Part shown: positions 1 through 8,303 of the stretch, one piece after another
Numbering within the stretch: position 1 is the stretch's first letter
How the letters are laid out: every line of letters begins with the position of its first letter
Origin: Rhizobium sp. BK196
Lineage (GTDB): Bacteria > Pseudomonadota > Alphaproteobacteria > Rhizobiales > Rhizobiaceae
Assembly (NCBI RefSeq): GCF_014193255.1
Contig: NZ_JACHZB010000003.1
Location: forward strand, 1-64,000
Length of the DNA: 64,000 nucleotides
Reading direction: 5' to 3'
Notes under the pieces: model-generated
Seen by the model: the letters and a program-made list of their open reading frames with translations, nothing else
What the model was told of the DNA's origin: nothing
Database searches by the model: none
Translations under genes and position numbers: made by a program

Positions 1-678
1 CAGACGTCACGATATCTTCTTTGCTGTGAAGCCTTCGAGTCGACGCGCGAGCAAGGTGTCTTCGACGCCTTTCGGCGGCTGTTTGCCGAGCGTGGCCTGC
101 CGGCGGCGATCCGCAGCGACAATGGACTCCCCTTCGCCAGCCCCAACGGCCTCTACAATCTGTCCAAACTGTCGGTGTGGTGGCTGAGGCTTGGGATCGG
201 CCTCGAGCGCATCAGGCCGGGCCGTCCCCAACAAAACGGCCGGCATGAGCGCATGCACCTGACGCTGAAACAAGAGGCCACTCGGCCAGCTGGCAGAAAC
301 ATCCTCCAGCAGCAGGCCCGATTCGATGCATTCGTCAGCGAATTCAATCAGGAGCGGCCACACGAGGCGCTGGACATGAAGATGCCGGCAGATCTCTACA
401 CAGTCTCATCGCGACCTTATCAAGGCCTGCCGGAGGTCGACTACCCCTTCCACGACAGGGAGGCGCTGGTCACCAATTGCGGCCGCATCTGCATCTATCG
501 CAAGAAGATCAACATCTCGACCGTGCTGGCCGGACAGAAACTCGGCATCAAGGAAGTCGACGACGGTATTTGGCTCGTCAGCTTCATGCATTATGATCTG
601 GGATATATCGACCTGGAGCAGAGAACCTTGCAAACCATCGACAACCCGTTCGGCACGAGGTTGTCACCCATGTCTTAG
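1..678 (+). CDS. IS481-like transposase, C-terminal part (cut by left window edge)
   Basis: The frame is open from base 1, so the 5' end lies outside the window. The visible part carries the second half of a DDE integrase core: the second Asp in SDNG (about base 118) and the Glu in QQNGRHERMH (about base 235). A typical tail follows, with NQERPHEAL and a C-terminal beta-rich domain of about 90 residues. The order and the QNGRHER motif fit IS481-family transposases. No frameshift or internal stop is visible in this portion. Whether the element is intact cannot be judged without its left end. Family level is fairly sure; the exact element is not. Confidence 0.8.
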   Translation, partial: QTSRYLLCCEAFESTREQGVFDAFRRLFAERGLPAAIRSDNGLPFASPNGLYNLSKLSVWWLRLGIGLERIRPGRPQQNGRHERMHLTLKQEATRPAGRNILQQQARFDAFVSEFNQERPHEALDMKMPADLYTVSSRPYQGLPEVDYPFHDREALVTNCGRICIYRKKINISTVLAGQKLGIKEVDDGIWLVSFMHYDLGYIDLEQRTLQTIDNPFGTRLSPMS

Positions 679-712
679 GTACGTTCTGTTACCTATGTCT
701 TCGGTATGGACA
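1..712 (+). mobile_element. Right part of an IS481-like insertion sequence
   Basis: Downstream of the transposase stop, the motif ATGTCTTMGGTA occurs twice (about 669-680 and 694-705). The sequence read inward from 712 begins TGTCCATACCG, which fits a TG-starting terminal inverted repeat as in IS481 elements. The end therefore probably lies near 712, only about 10 bases from the tRNA-Pro 3' end. The boundary is inferred; the left end and the target duplication are not in the window. Confidence 0.5.
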
Positions 713-722
713 GGGAGAATAA

Positions 723-799
<77 letters not shown>

Positions 800-882
800 A
801 GCCTTTGATGGGAGCGGAAATACACGCTTCCCCGTGCCCTAGCAACCCCATAAATCTGCCTTCCCCGGCAGTTTTCACAGGC

Positions 883-1371
883 TTACTTCGCCTTTTTCGT
901 TGTCGTGGCGCTGACGATGCGATCACCGGGACGGATATTGAGCTTGCGGGCTGTGCCGGCATTCACCTCGAGCACATAGCGAACGTCACCCATCGAATCG
1001 ATGATATCGCGGGAATAAGGTGTCGCGTCTTCCTTGATATGGGTGATCACGCCCCTGTCGTCCGCAAAGAGCATGTCGAGAGGCAGGACTGTATTTTCCA
1101 TCCACATGGTTACACGCCGCGATACGCCGAAATCAAAGATCATGCCGGCGTCTTCAGCCATTGCCTTGCGGAACATCAGACCGTAGGCGCGCTGGTCGCC
1201 GGTGGCAGCGATCTCTACGGTGAAGTGCAGCATTTTGCCGGCAGCCGTCTGGATGATCAACGGTTCTCTATCGAAGTGCATGTCCTGCTGCGCGAATGCC
1301 GGCAGGGCGGCCATGAAAAAAAGCGCCATAAAGGCGCTTCTCAACATCTCAGAAGAAAACAGGCTGCGCAT
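883..1371 (-). CDS. DUF192 family secreted protein
   Basis: 162 residues. An N-terminal signal peptide (hydrophobic FMALFFMAALPAFA, cleavage after AFA near residue 27) is followed by a single DUF192 domain, with the conserved stretch QRAYGLMFRKAM, the MWMENTVLPLDMLF core and VLEVNAGTARKLNIRPGD near the end. The family is small, beta-rich and mostly uncharacterised; export to the periplasm is inferred from the signal. The start codon shares one base with the stop of the upstream cold-shock gene (TGATG), suggesting translational coupling. An intrinsic-terminator-like hairpin lies inside its signal-peptide codons. Confidence 0.9.
   Translation of the reverse strand: MRSLFSSEMLRSAFMALFFMAALPAFAQQDMHFDREPLIIQTAAGKMLHFTVEIAATGDQRAYGLMFRKAMAEDAGMIFDFGVSRRVTMWMENTVLPLDMLFADDRGVITHIKEDATPYSRDIIDSMGDVRYVLEVNAGTARKLNIRPGDRIVSATTTKKAK
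1315..1340 (-). terminator. Intrinsic terminator within the DUF192 signal-peptide codons
   Basis: Read on the minus strand, stem AAGCGCC / GGCGCTT (1333-1339 with 1321-1327, loop TTTAT) runs straight into seven T residues (1316-1322). It lies about 32 bases past the cold-shock gene stop and codes for residues near RSAFMALFF of the DUF192 protein. It may end most cold-shock transcripts and attenuate the downstream gene. Confidence 0.6.
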
Positions 1372-1949
1372 CAGTGAGACCGGCCAACCGGACTCGGAAC
1401 GTCAGGATGGATTTCGGCAGCCATCAGGCCCTTCTCGCCGTCGCCAAAGCGCACCAGCACCACCTGTCCGGGACGCAGTTCGGTGAGGCCGAAGCGGCGC
1501 AGCGTTTCCATATGCACGAAGATGTCTTCCGTACCCTCACCGCGGGTCAGGAAGCCGAAGCCCTTGGTACGGTTGAACCACTTTACCAGCGCGCGCTCGA
1601 GGCCACTCGTTGCCGTTACCTGCACATGGGTGCGAACCGGCGGCAGCTGCGACGGATGGACCGCAGTCGACTGGTCCATGGAAAGGATCTTGAAAGCCTG
1701 ATAGCCACGCTCGCGGCGCTGAATGAGCGCGACGATGCGGGTGCCTTCAAGGATGGTCTGGTAGCCGTCGCGGCGCAGGCAGGTTACGTGCAGCAGTACA
1801 TCCTGCATGCCATTGTCGGGTACGATGAAGCCAAAGCCCTTGGCCACGTCGAACCATTTCACCACGCCGGTGATTTCAACGAGGTCAACCGGTTCCGCCG
1901 ACAACTCTTCAATGTCGGTGAAGCCATTCGATGAAATCCTGTCAGCCAT
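1371..1949 (-). CDS. Cold-shock protein with two CSD domains
   Basis: 192 residues. Two cold-shock domains in tandem: the first at about 26-90 ([19 protein letters not shown]1 KGFGFI) and the second at about 118-182 ([15 protein letters not shown], with IFVHMETL as RNP2-like). A linker of roughly 25 residues separates them, and an acidic 20-residue leader precedes the first. The first domain's RNP2 is unusual (VLLHVT rather than VFVH). Double-CSD proteins of this length are common in Rhizobiales; they bind single-stranded nucleic acid and may act as RNA chaperones. The gene is divergent from the glyoxalase gene across a 194-base AT-richer gap. Confidence 0.92.
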   Translation of the reverse strand: MADRISSNGFTDIEELSAEPVDLVEITGVVKWFDVAKGFGFIVPDNGMQDVLLHVTCLRRDGYQTILEGTRIVALIQRRERGYQAFKILSMDQSTAVHPSQLPPVRTHVQVTATSGLERALVKWFNRTKGFGFLTRGEGTEDIFVHMETLRRFGLTELRPGQVVLVRFGDGEKGLMAAEIHPDVPSPVGRSH

Positions 1950-2143
1950 GTCGCCAGCCCCTCAATACGCGTCACACTGTTACGGTTAACTGATTCTTGA
2001 AATCAAGATTAACATCTTGGTAACGGATAAGCGCAAGTCCTAGTTTTCGGTTATTCCCAACTGTACATTTTATCGAGATGACTTGCCCGAAGCTGGTGTC
2101 TGTTACTCCAGATGGGCTAGCCTAAATAGAGAGAGGAAACACA

Positions 2144-2584
2144 ATGCGTTATCTCCACACCATGGTTCGCGTCAAAGACCTCGACGCTTCCCTCCATTTT
2201 TACACCACACTCTTCGGACTCGAGGAAATCCGCCGCCATGAGAACGAGAAGGGCCGCTTCACGCTCGTTTTCCTGGCCGCTCGCGATGATCTCGACCGCG
2301 CCCGCAGCGAAAAAGCCCCTTGTCTGGAGCTTACTTATAACTGGGACACGGAGGATTATACTGGAGGACGCAATTTCGGTCACCTCGCCTATGAGGTGGA
2401 TGACATCTACGCGATCTGCCAGAAATTGATGGACAACGGCATTACGATTAATCGCCCGCCGCGCGACGGCAATATGGCCTTCGTTCGCTCGCCCGACGGC
2501 ATCTCGATAGAGATCCTGCAGAAGGGCGAAAAACTGGCTCCGGCCGAACCCTGGTTATCCATGGGCAATACCGGCGCCTGGTAA
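2144..2584 (+). CDS. gloA: Lactoylglutathione lyase (glyoxalase I)
   Basis: 146 residues, one VOC fold. The four metal-ligand positions expected for glyoxalase I are present: His5 (LHTMVRV), Glu62 (CLELTYNWD), His80 ([11 protein letters not shown]) and Glu123 (GISIEILQ). The enzyme isomerises the hemithioacetal of methylglyoxal and glutathione to S-D-lactoylglutathione. Length is typical for bacterial GloA. The start is supported by GAGAGGAAACACA immediately upstream of ATG. It lies just upstream of, but separate from, the YcbK-like lipoprotein gene. Confidence 0.93.
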   Translation: MRYLHTMVRVKDLDASLHFYTTLFGLEEIRRHENEKGRFTLVFLAARDDLDRARSEKAPCLELTYNWDTEDYTGGRNFGHLAYEVDDIYAICQKLMDNGITINRPPRDGNMAFVRSPDGISIEILQKGEKLAPAEPWLSMGNTGAW

Positions 2585-2680
2585 GCCAAGCTGCAGGCAA
2601 GCTTCACGAGGCACTCTTCGGTTCCATCTTAACGGAAGCGCGCTTTCGGGCGCCTTCCGCATTCACCGGAGAATTCTCGG

Positions 2681-3778
2681 TTGACCAGAAATAACAAGCG
2701 GATTGCTCCTTCGCGCCGACGGGCTGTCGGTGCTTTGCTGATCGCCAGCTCCATCCTGGCGCTTTCCGGCTGCGTCTCCGACAAGAAGGCGCTTGATTCG
2801 GCCGCCGTCGCCACACCGGTCGCGGAGCGACAGCCGGCGCCGAGGCTTGCAGCGGCAATGCCCGCCGCATCGTCCCCCGCGCCGAAACAGCTCTATCGCG
2901 ATCCAATGCTGACCAATGTTTCCGGCGTCGATCCGCAGGTTGCGGCTCAGGATCCGAATGCGGCAATGGCTGCTGCGCCCGTAGATTCGGCAATGCAACA
3001 GCAGCAGCCGGCCAATATCGGTGGTCTTGTCATGCAGTCGACGCGAATCAACGCGCAGGCGATGAGCATCTTTTCCGATCATCAGCCGCTGCCGCAGAAC
3101 AACTCGACCTCAACGGTTATCCAGCCGCAGGGCGTGAACGCCTACGCACCTGAGAATGCCGGCCCAAGATCTAGCGTATTCAGCGTGCCGCCGGAGTTGC
3201 AACAGGGCGAGATGCTGCCGCAGCAGTCGTCACAGAATACCAGCACGAAGCTGGCGCCTGATCAAACTGCCTCACTTGCCGGCGGAAGCATTCCGGGATC
3301 GACAATGAACGCGCTCTACAGCGCGCCGAAGCAGAACCTGCTCAGCAGCCTCTCCGGGCTCCTTCAGAAGGCATCGCTGCCCGGCATGACGCGCATCGCG
3401 CCAAATGGCCTGCATGTGCAGAACGACAGCGTCCAGGTCGGCTGCTTCAAGCCGGACCTCATGCGGGTCATCAAGACAGTCGAAACTCATTTCGGCAAGC
3501 CAGTTGTCGTCACGTCAGGCTACCGCGATCCGCAGCACAACCGTGAAGTCGGAGGTGCAGAGGAATCGATGCACAAGAGCTGCGAAGCAGCCGATATCCA
3601 GATCAATGGCGTCAGCAAATGGGATATCGCCGAATATATCCGATCGCTCCCGAACCGCGGCGGCGTCGGCACCTATTGCCACACGGATTCGGTCCATCTG
3701 GACACGGGCAATGCTCGCGACTGGAACTGGGGCTGTGGCCGCAAGAACGCGCCGGTTGCTTCGGCAAGGGCGATCTGA
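2681..3778 (+). CDS. YcbK-like (M15 family) murein-peptidase-domain lipoprotein
   Basis: 365 residues from a TTG start. A basic leader and hydrophobic segment end in lipobox LSGC (Cys near residue 31), so it is probably a lipoprotein. A long Ala/Gln/Pro-rich linker of low complexity (about 35-230) follows, then a C-terminal peptidase M15-type domain (DUF882/YcbK). The domain has VTSGYRDPQHN, His298 and Asp305 in HKSCEAAD, and His339 in VHLD, which are the expected zinc ligands. It probably cleaves or binds cell-wall peptide cross-links in the periplasm. Substrate is not known from sequence. The start could lie a few codons away. Confidence 0.85.
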   Translation: MTRNNKRIAPSRRRAVGALLIASSILALSGCVSDKKALDSAAVATPVAERQPAPRLAAAMPAASSPAPKQLYRDPMLTNVSGVDPQVAAQDPNAAMAAAPVDSAMQQQQPANIGGLVMQSTRINAQAMSIFSDHQPLPQNNSTSTVIQPQGVNAYAPENAGPRSSVFSVPPELQQGEMLPQQSSQNTSTKLAPDQTASLAGGSIPGSTMNALYSAPKQNLLSSLSGLLQKASLPGMTRIAPNGLHVQNDSVQVGCFKPDLMRVIKTVETHFGKPVVVTSGYRDPQHNREVGGAEESMHKSCEAADIQINGVSKWDIAEYIRSLPNRGGVGTYCHTDSVHLDTGNARDWNWGCGRKNAPVASARAI

Positions 3779-3928
3779 CCTTCACTCCTCTGAAAGCATA
3801 ACGCAGGGGAACTGGCCGGCAGGGGATTTTCGTCCGCCGCTGCAGCTCTTTGATTCGGCTGCAATAATCTTCATTTTCCACAACGGGAAACGGCCTGTCA
3901 TTTTTTTGAAAAATTTCGTATTTGCCGC

Positions 3929-3957
3929 TTGCGGGATCGGAAGTGCCTGACTATAAG
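3929..3957 (+). promoter_or_regulatory. Promoter of the first tRNA-Glu gene
   Basis: -35 TTGCGG (3929-3934), a 17-base spacer and -10 TATAAG (3952-3957), followed by a GC-rich discriminator (GGCGCC). The tRNA starts 17 bases after the -10. The same arrangement precedes the third tRNA-Glu copy. Confidence 0.7.
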
Positions 3958-3973
3958 GGCGCCACCACAGCAC

Positions 3974-4048
3974 GCGCCCTTCGTCTATCGGTTAGGACGA
4001 CAGATTTTCATTCTGTAAAGAGGGGTTCGACTCCCCTAGGGCGTGCCA
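3974..4048 (+). tRNA. tRNA-Glu (anticodon UUC), copy 1
   Basis: 75 nt with encoded CCA. Acceptor GCGCCCT pairs with AGGGCGT (one G-U at position 1-72), D-arm TCTATCGGTTAGGA, anticodon loop ATTTTCATT with TTC, T-loop GTTCGACTC, discriminator G. Apart from the anticodon and discriminator it is identical to copy 2; copy 3 is identical throughout. Confidence 0.97.
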
Positions 4049-4081
4049 CTTCTTCTTCCAAATCGACACTATACTTACCGC

Positions 4082-4110
4082 TTGCGGAACGCGTTGCGCT
4101 TTCCTATTTG
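4082..4110 (+). promoter_or_regulatory. Promoter of the second tRNA-Glu gene
   Basis: -35 TTGCGG (4082-4087), a 17-base spacer and -10 TATTTG (4105-4110). The -35 and spacing match the other two tRNA-Glu promoters, but the -10 and the following leader differ. Confidence 0.6.
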
Positions 4111-4122
4111 AGTTGTAGGCCT

Positions 4123-4197
4123 GCGCCCTTCGTCTATCGGTTAGGACGACAGATTCTCATTCTGTAAAGAGGGGTTCGACTCCCCTAGGGCGTACCA
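4123..4197 (+). tRNA. tRNA-Glu (anticodon CUC), copy 2
   Basis: 75 nt with encoded CCA. The sequence equals the UUC copies except for T to C at the first anticodon base, giving CTC, and A instead of G as discriminator. It reads GAG, a codon also served by the UUC tRNA through wobble. The flanking DNA differs from that of copies 1 and 3. Confidence 0.96.
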
Positions 4198-4383
4198 AAA
4201 AGAGCCGTCGACGGAAGTTTCACAAAGAACGAAATCGTCCCTGCACCTGGTGACCGACGGCTGCAGGCCAACAATTCAGGCAGTGATAGATCCGGCGAAG
4301 ACAATCATTCCCGTCCCTTCTCCACTTTTCCACAAGCCCAGCAAAAATCTGCATAATCCGGCGAAAAATTCTCATTTTGCCGC

Positions 4384-4412
4384 TTGCGGTACAGAAAGGT
4401 GCTGACTATAAG
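4384..4412 (+). promoter_or_regulatory. Promoter of the third tRNA-Glu gene
   Basis: -35 TTGCGG (4384-4389), a 17-base spacer and -10 TATAAG (4407-4412). The 25 or so bases from the -10 to the tRNA are the same as at copy 1, so gene and promoter were duplicated together. Confidence 0.7.
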
Positions 4413-4428
4413 GGCGCCACCACAGCAC

Positions 4429-4503
4429 GCGCCCTTCGTCTATCGGTTAGGACGACAGATTTTCATTCTGTAAAGAGGGGTTCGACTCCCCTAGGGCGTG
4501 CCA
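4429..4503 (+). tRNA. tRNA-Glu (anticodon UUC), copy 3
   Basis: 75 nt with encoded CCA, identical to copy 1 including the leader downstream of the -10 box. It is followed by a T-rich stretch (about 4505-4545) that may aid termination. Confidence 0.97.
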
Positions 4504-4677
4504 CTTTCCTCAATTATTTCATTTTATTTTTATAGAGTTATTTCGGCACGCTCGCTGCCGCGATGGGCGGATTGAGGGTGGCATGCTGCTTGTTATGCCC
4601 GTCACTCTTCCTCGCGGAAAGCAACCCTTTTCCGGCCGCAGCCGACCCGCCCTCTTGGCCGATTGCCTTTCGGCCGG

Positions 4678-6501
4678 TCACTTGGCCGGCGCACCATCAC
4701 TGATGCGCAGCTGGATTCTGCGCGAGCCCTGATAATGTTCGGCACCGAGAGAGCCTGCGACATGCAGGTTGGCGCCGCGAGAGTTGAGAAGCAGATTGCC
4801 GAGGGGCGTTTCCGCAGCCCTGAAGGCGATGCCGTCGAGGCGAGCACCGTCCATGGCTTCCAGCGTCACCTTCACATGCCGCTCGCCGACCAGGCGGGAA
4901 TCGCGCACACGATGCGCCGGCACGGCAAAAATTGGTTGCGAATGTCCAGAACCATAAGGGCCTGCCGTTTCCAGACGGTCGATGAGCTCGATCGTTGCAC
5001 CACTTGCAGCGATGGCGCCATCGATCTTCAGCGTTTCATTGACGACCAGGGCCGACACCGTCTTCTGTGCCTTCTCTGTAAAGAAGGCTCTCAGGAGGCC
5101 AAGCTTGCCGCGCTCAACGGTAAGACCGGCCGCCATGGCGTGACCACCGCCCTTGACGAGCAGTCCCTCATCGACCGCAGCACGAACCATCCTGCCCATG
5201 TCGAACCCGCTGATCGAACGGCCAGAGCCCGTACCTTTGCCTGATGGATCGAATGCGATGGCGAAGGCGGGTCGCTTGAACCTCTCCTTCAGGCGCGCGG
5301 CAATGAGGCCGACAATACCGGGGTGCCATTTCTCATGCGCGGTGACGATGACGGAAGCTCCCTCGCCGTCTCCATACTCGGCCATCGCTTCGGCCTCGGC
5401 CTCCTGCAGCATGGCCGCTTCCATGGCTTGCCGTTCGCGGTTGAGCTCATCCAGCCGCTGGGCGATGGTTTCGGCTTCCATGGCATCGTCGAGCGTCAGC
5501 AGGCGGCTTCCCAGCGCTGCATCGCCGATTCGCCCGCCCGCATTGATGCGCGGCCCGATCAGGAAGCCAAAATGATAGGGCGTAACAGGCCCAGCCAAGC
5601 CCGCCTTGCGGAATAGTGCCGCAAGACCGGCATTGCTCTGGTGGCGCGCGGCGACCAACCCCTTGACGACATAAGCGCGGTTGAGGCCCTTGAGGGGCAC
5701 GACATCGCAGACGGTCGCGAGTGCCACGATATCCAGCCATTGCAGGAGATCGATCGCGAGAATGCGCTTGTCTCCGGACTCACGCAGCAGGCGCAGCGTT
5801 GCCACCAGCACCATGAAGACGACGCCGGCCGCGCAAAGATGCCCTAGCCCGGAAAGATCGTCTTCGCGATTTGGATTGACGAGGGAGTGGCAGGGCGGCA
5901 GCTCGTGTGTCACCTGGTGATGATCTATGACAACGACATCGATGTTACGGTTCGCGGCAGCCGCCAGCGCCTCATGACTGGTGGAACCGCAGTCGACCGT
6001 GACGATCAGGCTAGCACCGTTGTCGATCAACTGATTGATGGCCGTCGGGTTGGGGCCGTAACCTTCGAAGATGCGATCAGGAATGTAGATATGCGCCTTG
6101 ACGCCGAAATGGGTCAGGAAGCGATACATGAGCGCGGAGGACGCAGCGCCGTCGACATCGTAGTCACCGAAGATCGCCACGGGCTCACTACTTTGGATCG
6201 CAGCGGCAAGACGCTTGGCTGCCTTCTCGCAGTCCGTCAGCTTGTAGGGGTCGGGCATGAGGCTGCGGATGGTGGGATCGAGGAATTCGACGGCCTCGTC
6301 CACGGTCACGCCACGGCCGGCAAGCACACGCGCGATCAGATCCGGCAGGCCGTGCATCTGCGACATGGCGAGCGCGCGGTTCTGCCCCGCCTGATCGAGA
6401 CGTGAAACCCAGCGATTGTCGAGAACCGATTTTTCGACGCCCAGGAAGGCACGCGGTACCGGATCGACCTGATCTGCCATGCCAAACTCCGCTTTCATCA
6501 T
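4678..6501 (-). CDS. recJ: Single-stranded-DNA-specific 5'-3' exonuclease RecJ
   Basis: 607 residues if started at 6501 (ATGATG with AAAGGG upstream), or 600 from the MADQ start at 6480 with GGAG upstream; both are plausible. DHH-family signature: DYDVDG at 113-118, SDH-type strands, VIDHHQ at about 191-196. The DHHA1 domain carries GGGHAMAAG, and a C-terminal OB-like domain ends RIQLRISDG. RecJ degrades single-stranded DNA from 5' ends in recombination and mismatch repair. Length and motif order are those of full-length RecJ. It is transcribed towards the tRNA-Glu array, with no clear terminator after it. Confidence 0.96.
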   Translation of the reverse strand: MMKAEFGMADQVDPVPRAFLGVEKSVLDNRWVSRLDQAGQNRALAMSQMHGLPDLIARVLAGRGVTVDEAVEFLDPTIRSLMPDPYKLTDCEKAAKRLAAAIQSSEPVAIFGDYDVDGAASSALMYRFLTHFGVKAHIYIPDRIFEGYGPNPTAINQLIDNGASLIVTVDCGSTSHEALAAAANRNIDVVVIDHHQVTHELPPCHSLVNPNREDDLSGLGHLCAAGVVFMVLVATLRLLRESGDKRILAIDLLQWLDIVALATVCDVVPLKGLNRAYVVKGLVAARHQSNAGLAALFRKAGLAGPVTPYHFGFLIGPRINAGGRIGDAALGSRLLTLDDAMEAETIAQRLDELNRERQAMEAAMLQEAEAEAMAEYGDGEGASVIVTAHEKWHPGIVGLIAARLKERFKRPAFAIAFDPSGKGTGSGRSISGFDMGRMVRAAVDEGLLVKGGGHAMAAGLTVERGKLGLLRAFFTEKAQKTVSALVVNETLKIDGAIAASGATIELIDRLETAGPYGSGHSQPIFAVPAHRVRDSRLVGERHVKVTLEAMDGARLDGIAFRAAETPLGNLLLNSRGANLHVAGSLGAEHYQGSRRIQLRISDGAPAK

Positions 6502-6557
6502 CTGCCCTTTTTACAGATGCAGGGAAGATAGCAAAGCGGTGATTTCAAGCCTGTGGA

Positions 6558-6770
6558 TTACCAGAAAATTGCCCGGATAACCAAGCCGATAGCAAGCAGC
6601 TGGACGAAGAGGATCGAAAGCAGGATCAGGAGCGTGGCCCAATTCCGCCCTCGCGGCCCCTCGCATTCAAGGGCCGCTGCCGGCTTCGTCGGATCATATC
6701 TCTGTAATTCCCCCCGAGGACTCTCAAGCTCGGTGTGAGCATGATCATCCGTATGCTCAATATTCCTCAA
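6558..6770 (-). CDS. Small predicted membrane protein, unknown function
   Basis: 70 residues from a TTG codon at 6770. A polar, acidic N-terminal half contains PRGELQRYDPTKP. A single hydrophobic segment near the C-terminus (about 44-68) includes LLILLSILFVQLLAIG. There is no ATG in frame and the ribosome site is weak, so the start is uncertain. It lies between hom and recJ on the same strand. No family recognised. The clean transmembrane helix is the main reason to believe it is real. Confidence 0.5.
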   Translation of the reverse strand: MRNIEHTDDHAHTELESPRGELQRYDPTKPAAALECEGPRGRNWATLLILLSILFVQLLAIGLVIRAIFW

Positions 6771-6859
6771 CCCACGACTCCAACAGTTCAGGGATCGATT
6801 ATATCGACATCTGCATATCTGTTAATATAGACTTTGGTGAAATGCTGTGATTGCCAACA

Positions 6860-6886
6860 GAAATTCCGTCCGAGCGACCCGGACGG
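6860..6886 (-). terminator. Candidate terminator of hom
   Basis: Perfect 7-bp stem CCGTCCG / CGGACGG (6866-6872 and 6880-6886), 7-base loop, then AATTTCTGTT on the minus strand. It sits 28 bases past the hom stop. The U tract is only moderate. Confidence 0.45.
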
Positions 6887-6913
6887 CTCAGTCGTTCCAA
6901 TTGGCACAAAGAG

Positions 6914-8239
6914 TCAGGATTCTTCCTTGGGACGTTCGATGCGGATCACCTGTGGTTCGCCGACGAGATAGCCCTCTTCCTTGATCGCCGCGACCGCCTT
7001 GCGCACCGAATCCTCCATCGTTGCATGGGTGACGAGGATGATCGTCTGATGATGCGAGGGCGCCAGATGCTGCTTGGAACGCTGGACGATCGATTCCAGC
7101 GAAATCTGGTTTTCTGCCATGCGGGTGGCGACGCTCGCAAAAACGCCGGTGCGGTCGAGAACGGTCAGGCGGATGAAATAACCACCCTCGTGGCTCTGGA
7201 TCTGCGCCTTGCGGTAAGTCTCCAGCGACTTGGCGGGATGGCCGAGAACGGGAACGCGCTGGGCGCCCGGCTGACTTTTGGCGATGTCGGCGATATCGCC
7301 GAGCACAGAAGAGGCCGTGGCACTGCCGCCGGCACCTGGGCCGACCATCAGCAGTTCGCCGAGAATATCGGATTCGATTGCGACTGCGTTGGTGACACCA
7401 TCGACCTGGGCGATGACTGAATCGACTGGCACCATGGTCGGATGCACCCGCTGTTCGATGCCGGTGTCCGTGCGCTGGGCGACGCCAAGCAGCTTGATGC
7501 GGTAGCCGAGATCGGCTGCGGCGCGGATATCCTCGATCGAGATATTGGTGATGCCTTCGAGATAGATATCGTCAGCAGCGATCCTGTTGCCGAAGGCAAG
7601 CGTCGTCAGGATCGAGAGCTTGTGAGCGGTGTCGTTGCCTTCGATGTCAAAGGCTGGATCGGCCTCGGCATAACCGAGGCGCTGGGCTTCCTTCAGGCAA
7701 TCGGCAAAGGACAGGCCCTCTTTCTCCATCTTTGTGAGGATGTAGTTGCAGGTGCCGTTCATGATGCCGTAGATGCGCGAGATCGTGTTGCCCGTCAGCG
7801 ATTCACGCAGCGCCTTGATGACAGGGATGCCGCCGGCAACGGCCGCTTCGAAATTCAAGAGCGAGCCCTTTTCTTCCGCGATCGTCGCGAACTCCACGCC
7901 GTGATAGGCAAGCAGCGCCTTGTTGGCAGTCACCACATGGAGACCACGAGCGAGAGCCGCGCGAACAGCGATGTTAGCAACACCTTCTGCGCCACCGATC
8001 AGCTCGACGAAAACATCGATGTCGGCCTTTTCAGCCAGTTCTTCCGGGCGCTCGTACCAGGTGATGCCGGTCAGATCGATGCCACGGTCTTTCGCGCGCT
8101 CGCGAGCGGAAACTGCCGTAATCGCAATCGGGCGGCCGCAGGTGACTGCAAGTTCGTTGCTCTTCTGCTTGATGATGCGAACAAGCGAGGCGCCAACGGT
8201 GCCCAAGCCCGCAATGCCGATTTTAAGGGCATCTGCCAT
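6914..8239 (-). CDS. hom: Homoserine dehydrogenase
   Basis: 441 residues. NAD(P)-binding Rossmann motif GIAGLGTVGASL at 8-19, then the homoserine dehydrogenase catalytic domain with ANKALLAYHG, GGIPVIK, GIMNGTCNYIL and GYAEADPAFDIEG. A C-terminal ACT-like domain (LTVLDRTGVFASVATRMAE) suggests threonine feedback. It reduces aspartate semialdehyde to homoserine for Thr and Met synthesis. The frame stays open upstream to 8617, but that extension overlaps the aminotransferase gene and is out of character. MADALKIGIAG at 8239 is the natural start. The aminotransferase gene lies 64 bases upstream on the same strand. Confidence 0.96.
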   Translation of the reverse strand: MADALKIGIAGLGTVGASLVRIIKQKSNELAVTCGRPIAITAVSARERAKDRGIDLTGITWYERPEELAEKADIDVFVELIGGAEGVANIAVRAALARGLHVVTANKALLAYHGVEFATIAEEKGSLLNFEAAVAGGIPVIKALRESLTGNTISRIYGIMNGTCNYILTKMEKEGLSFADCLKEAQRLGYAEADPAFDIEGNDTAHKLSILTTLAFGNRIAADDIYLEGITNISIEDIRAAADLGYRIKLLGVAQRTDTGIEQRVHPTMVPVDSVIAQVDGVTNAVAIESDILGELLMVGPGAGGSATASSVLGDIADIAKSQPGAQRVPVLGHPAKSLETYRKAQIQSHEGGYFIRLTVLDRTGVFASVATRMAENQISLESIVQRSKQHLAPSHHQTIILVTHATMEDSVRKAVAAIKEEGYLVGEPQVIRIERPKEES

Positions 8240-8266
8240 GGATCGATCCTGAAATGTCTGGTGAGA

Positions 8267-8290
8267 GACAGCCGCAATTTTGCGGCTGTC
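8267..8290 (-). terminator. Hairpin between the aminotransferase gene and hom
   Basis: Perfect 10-bp stem GACAGCCGCA / TGCGGCTGTC around a 4-base loop, 14 bases past the aminotransferase stop and 28 before hom. The minus-strand 3' side continues TCTCACC, a poor U tract. It could be a weak terminator or a processing/stabilising hairpin in a two-gene mRNA. Confidence 0.4.
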
Positions 8291-8303
8291 TTCGAGGTTG
8301 GAA

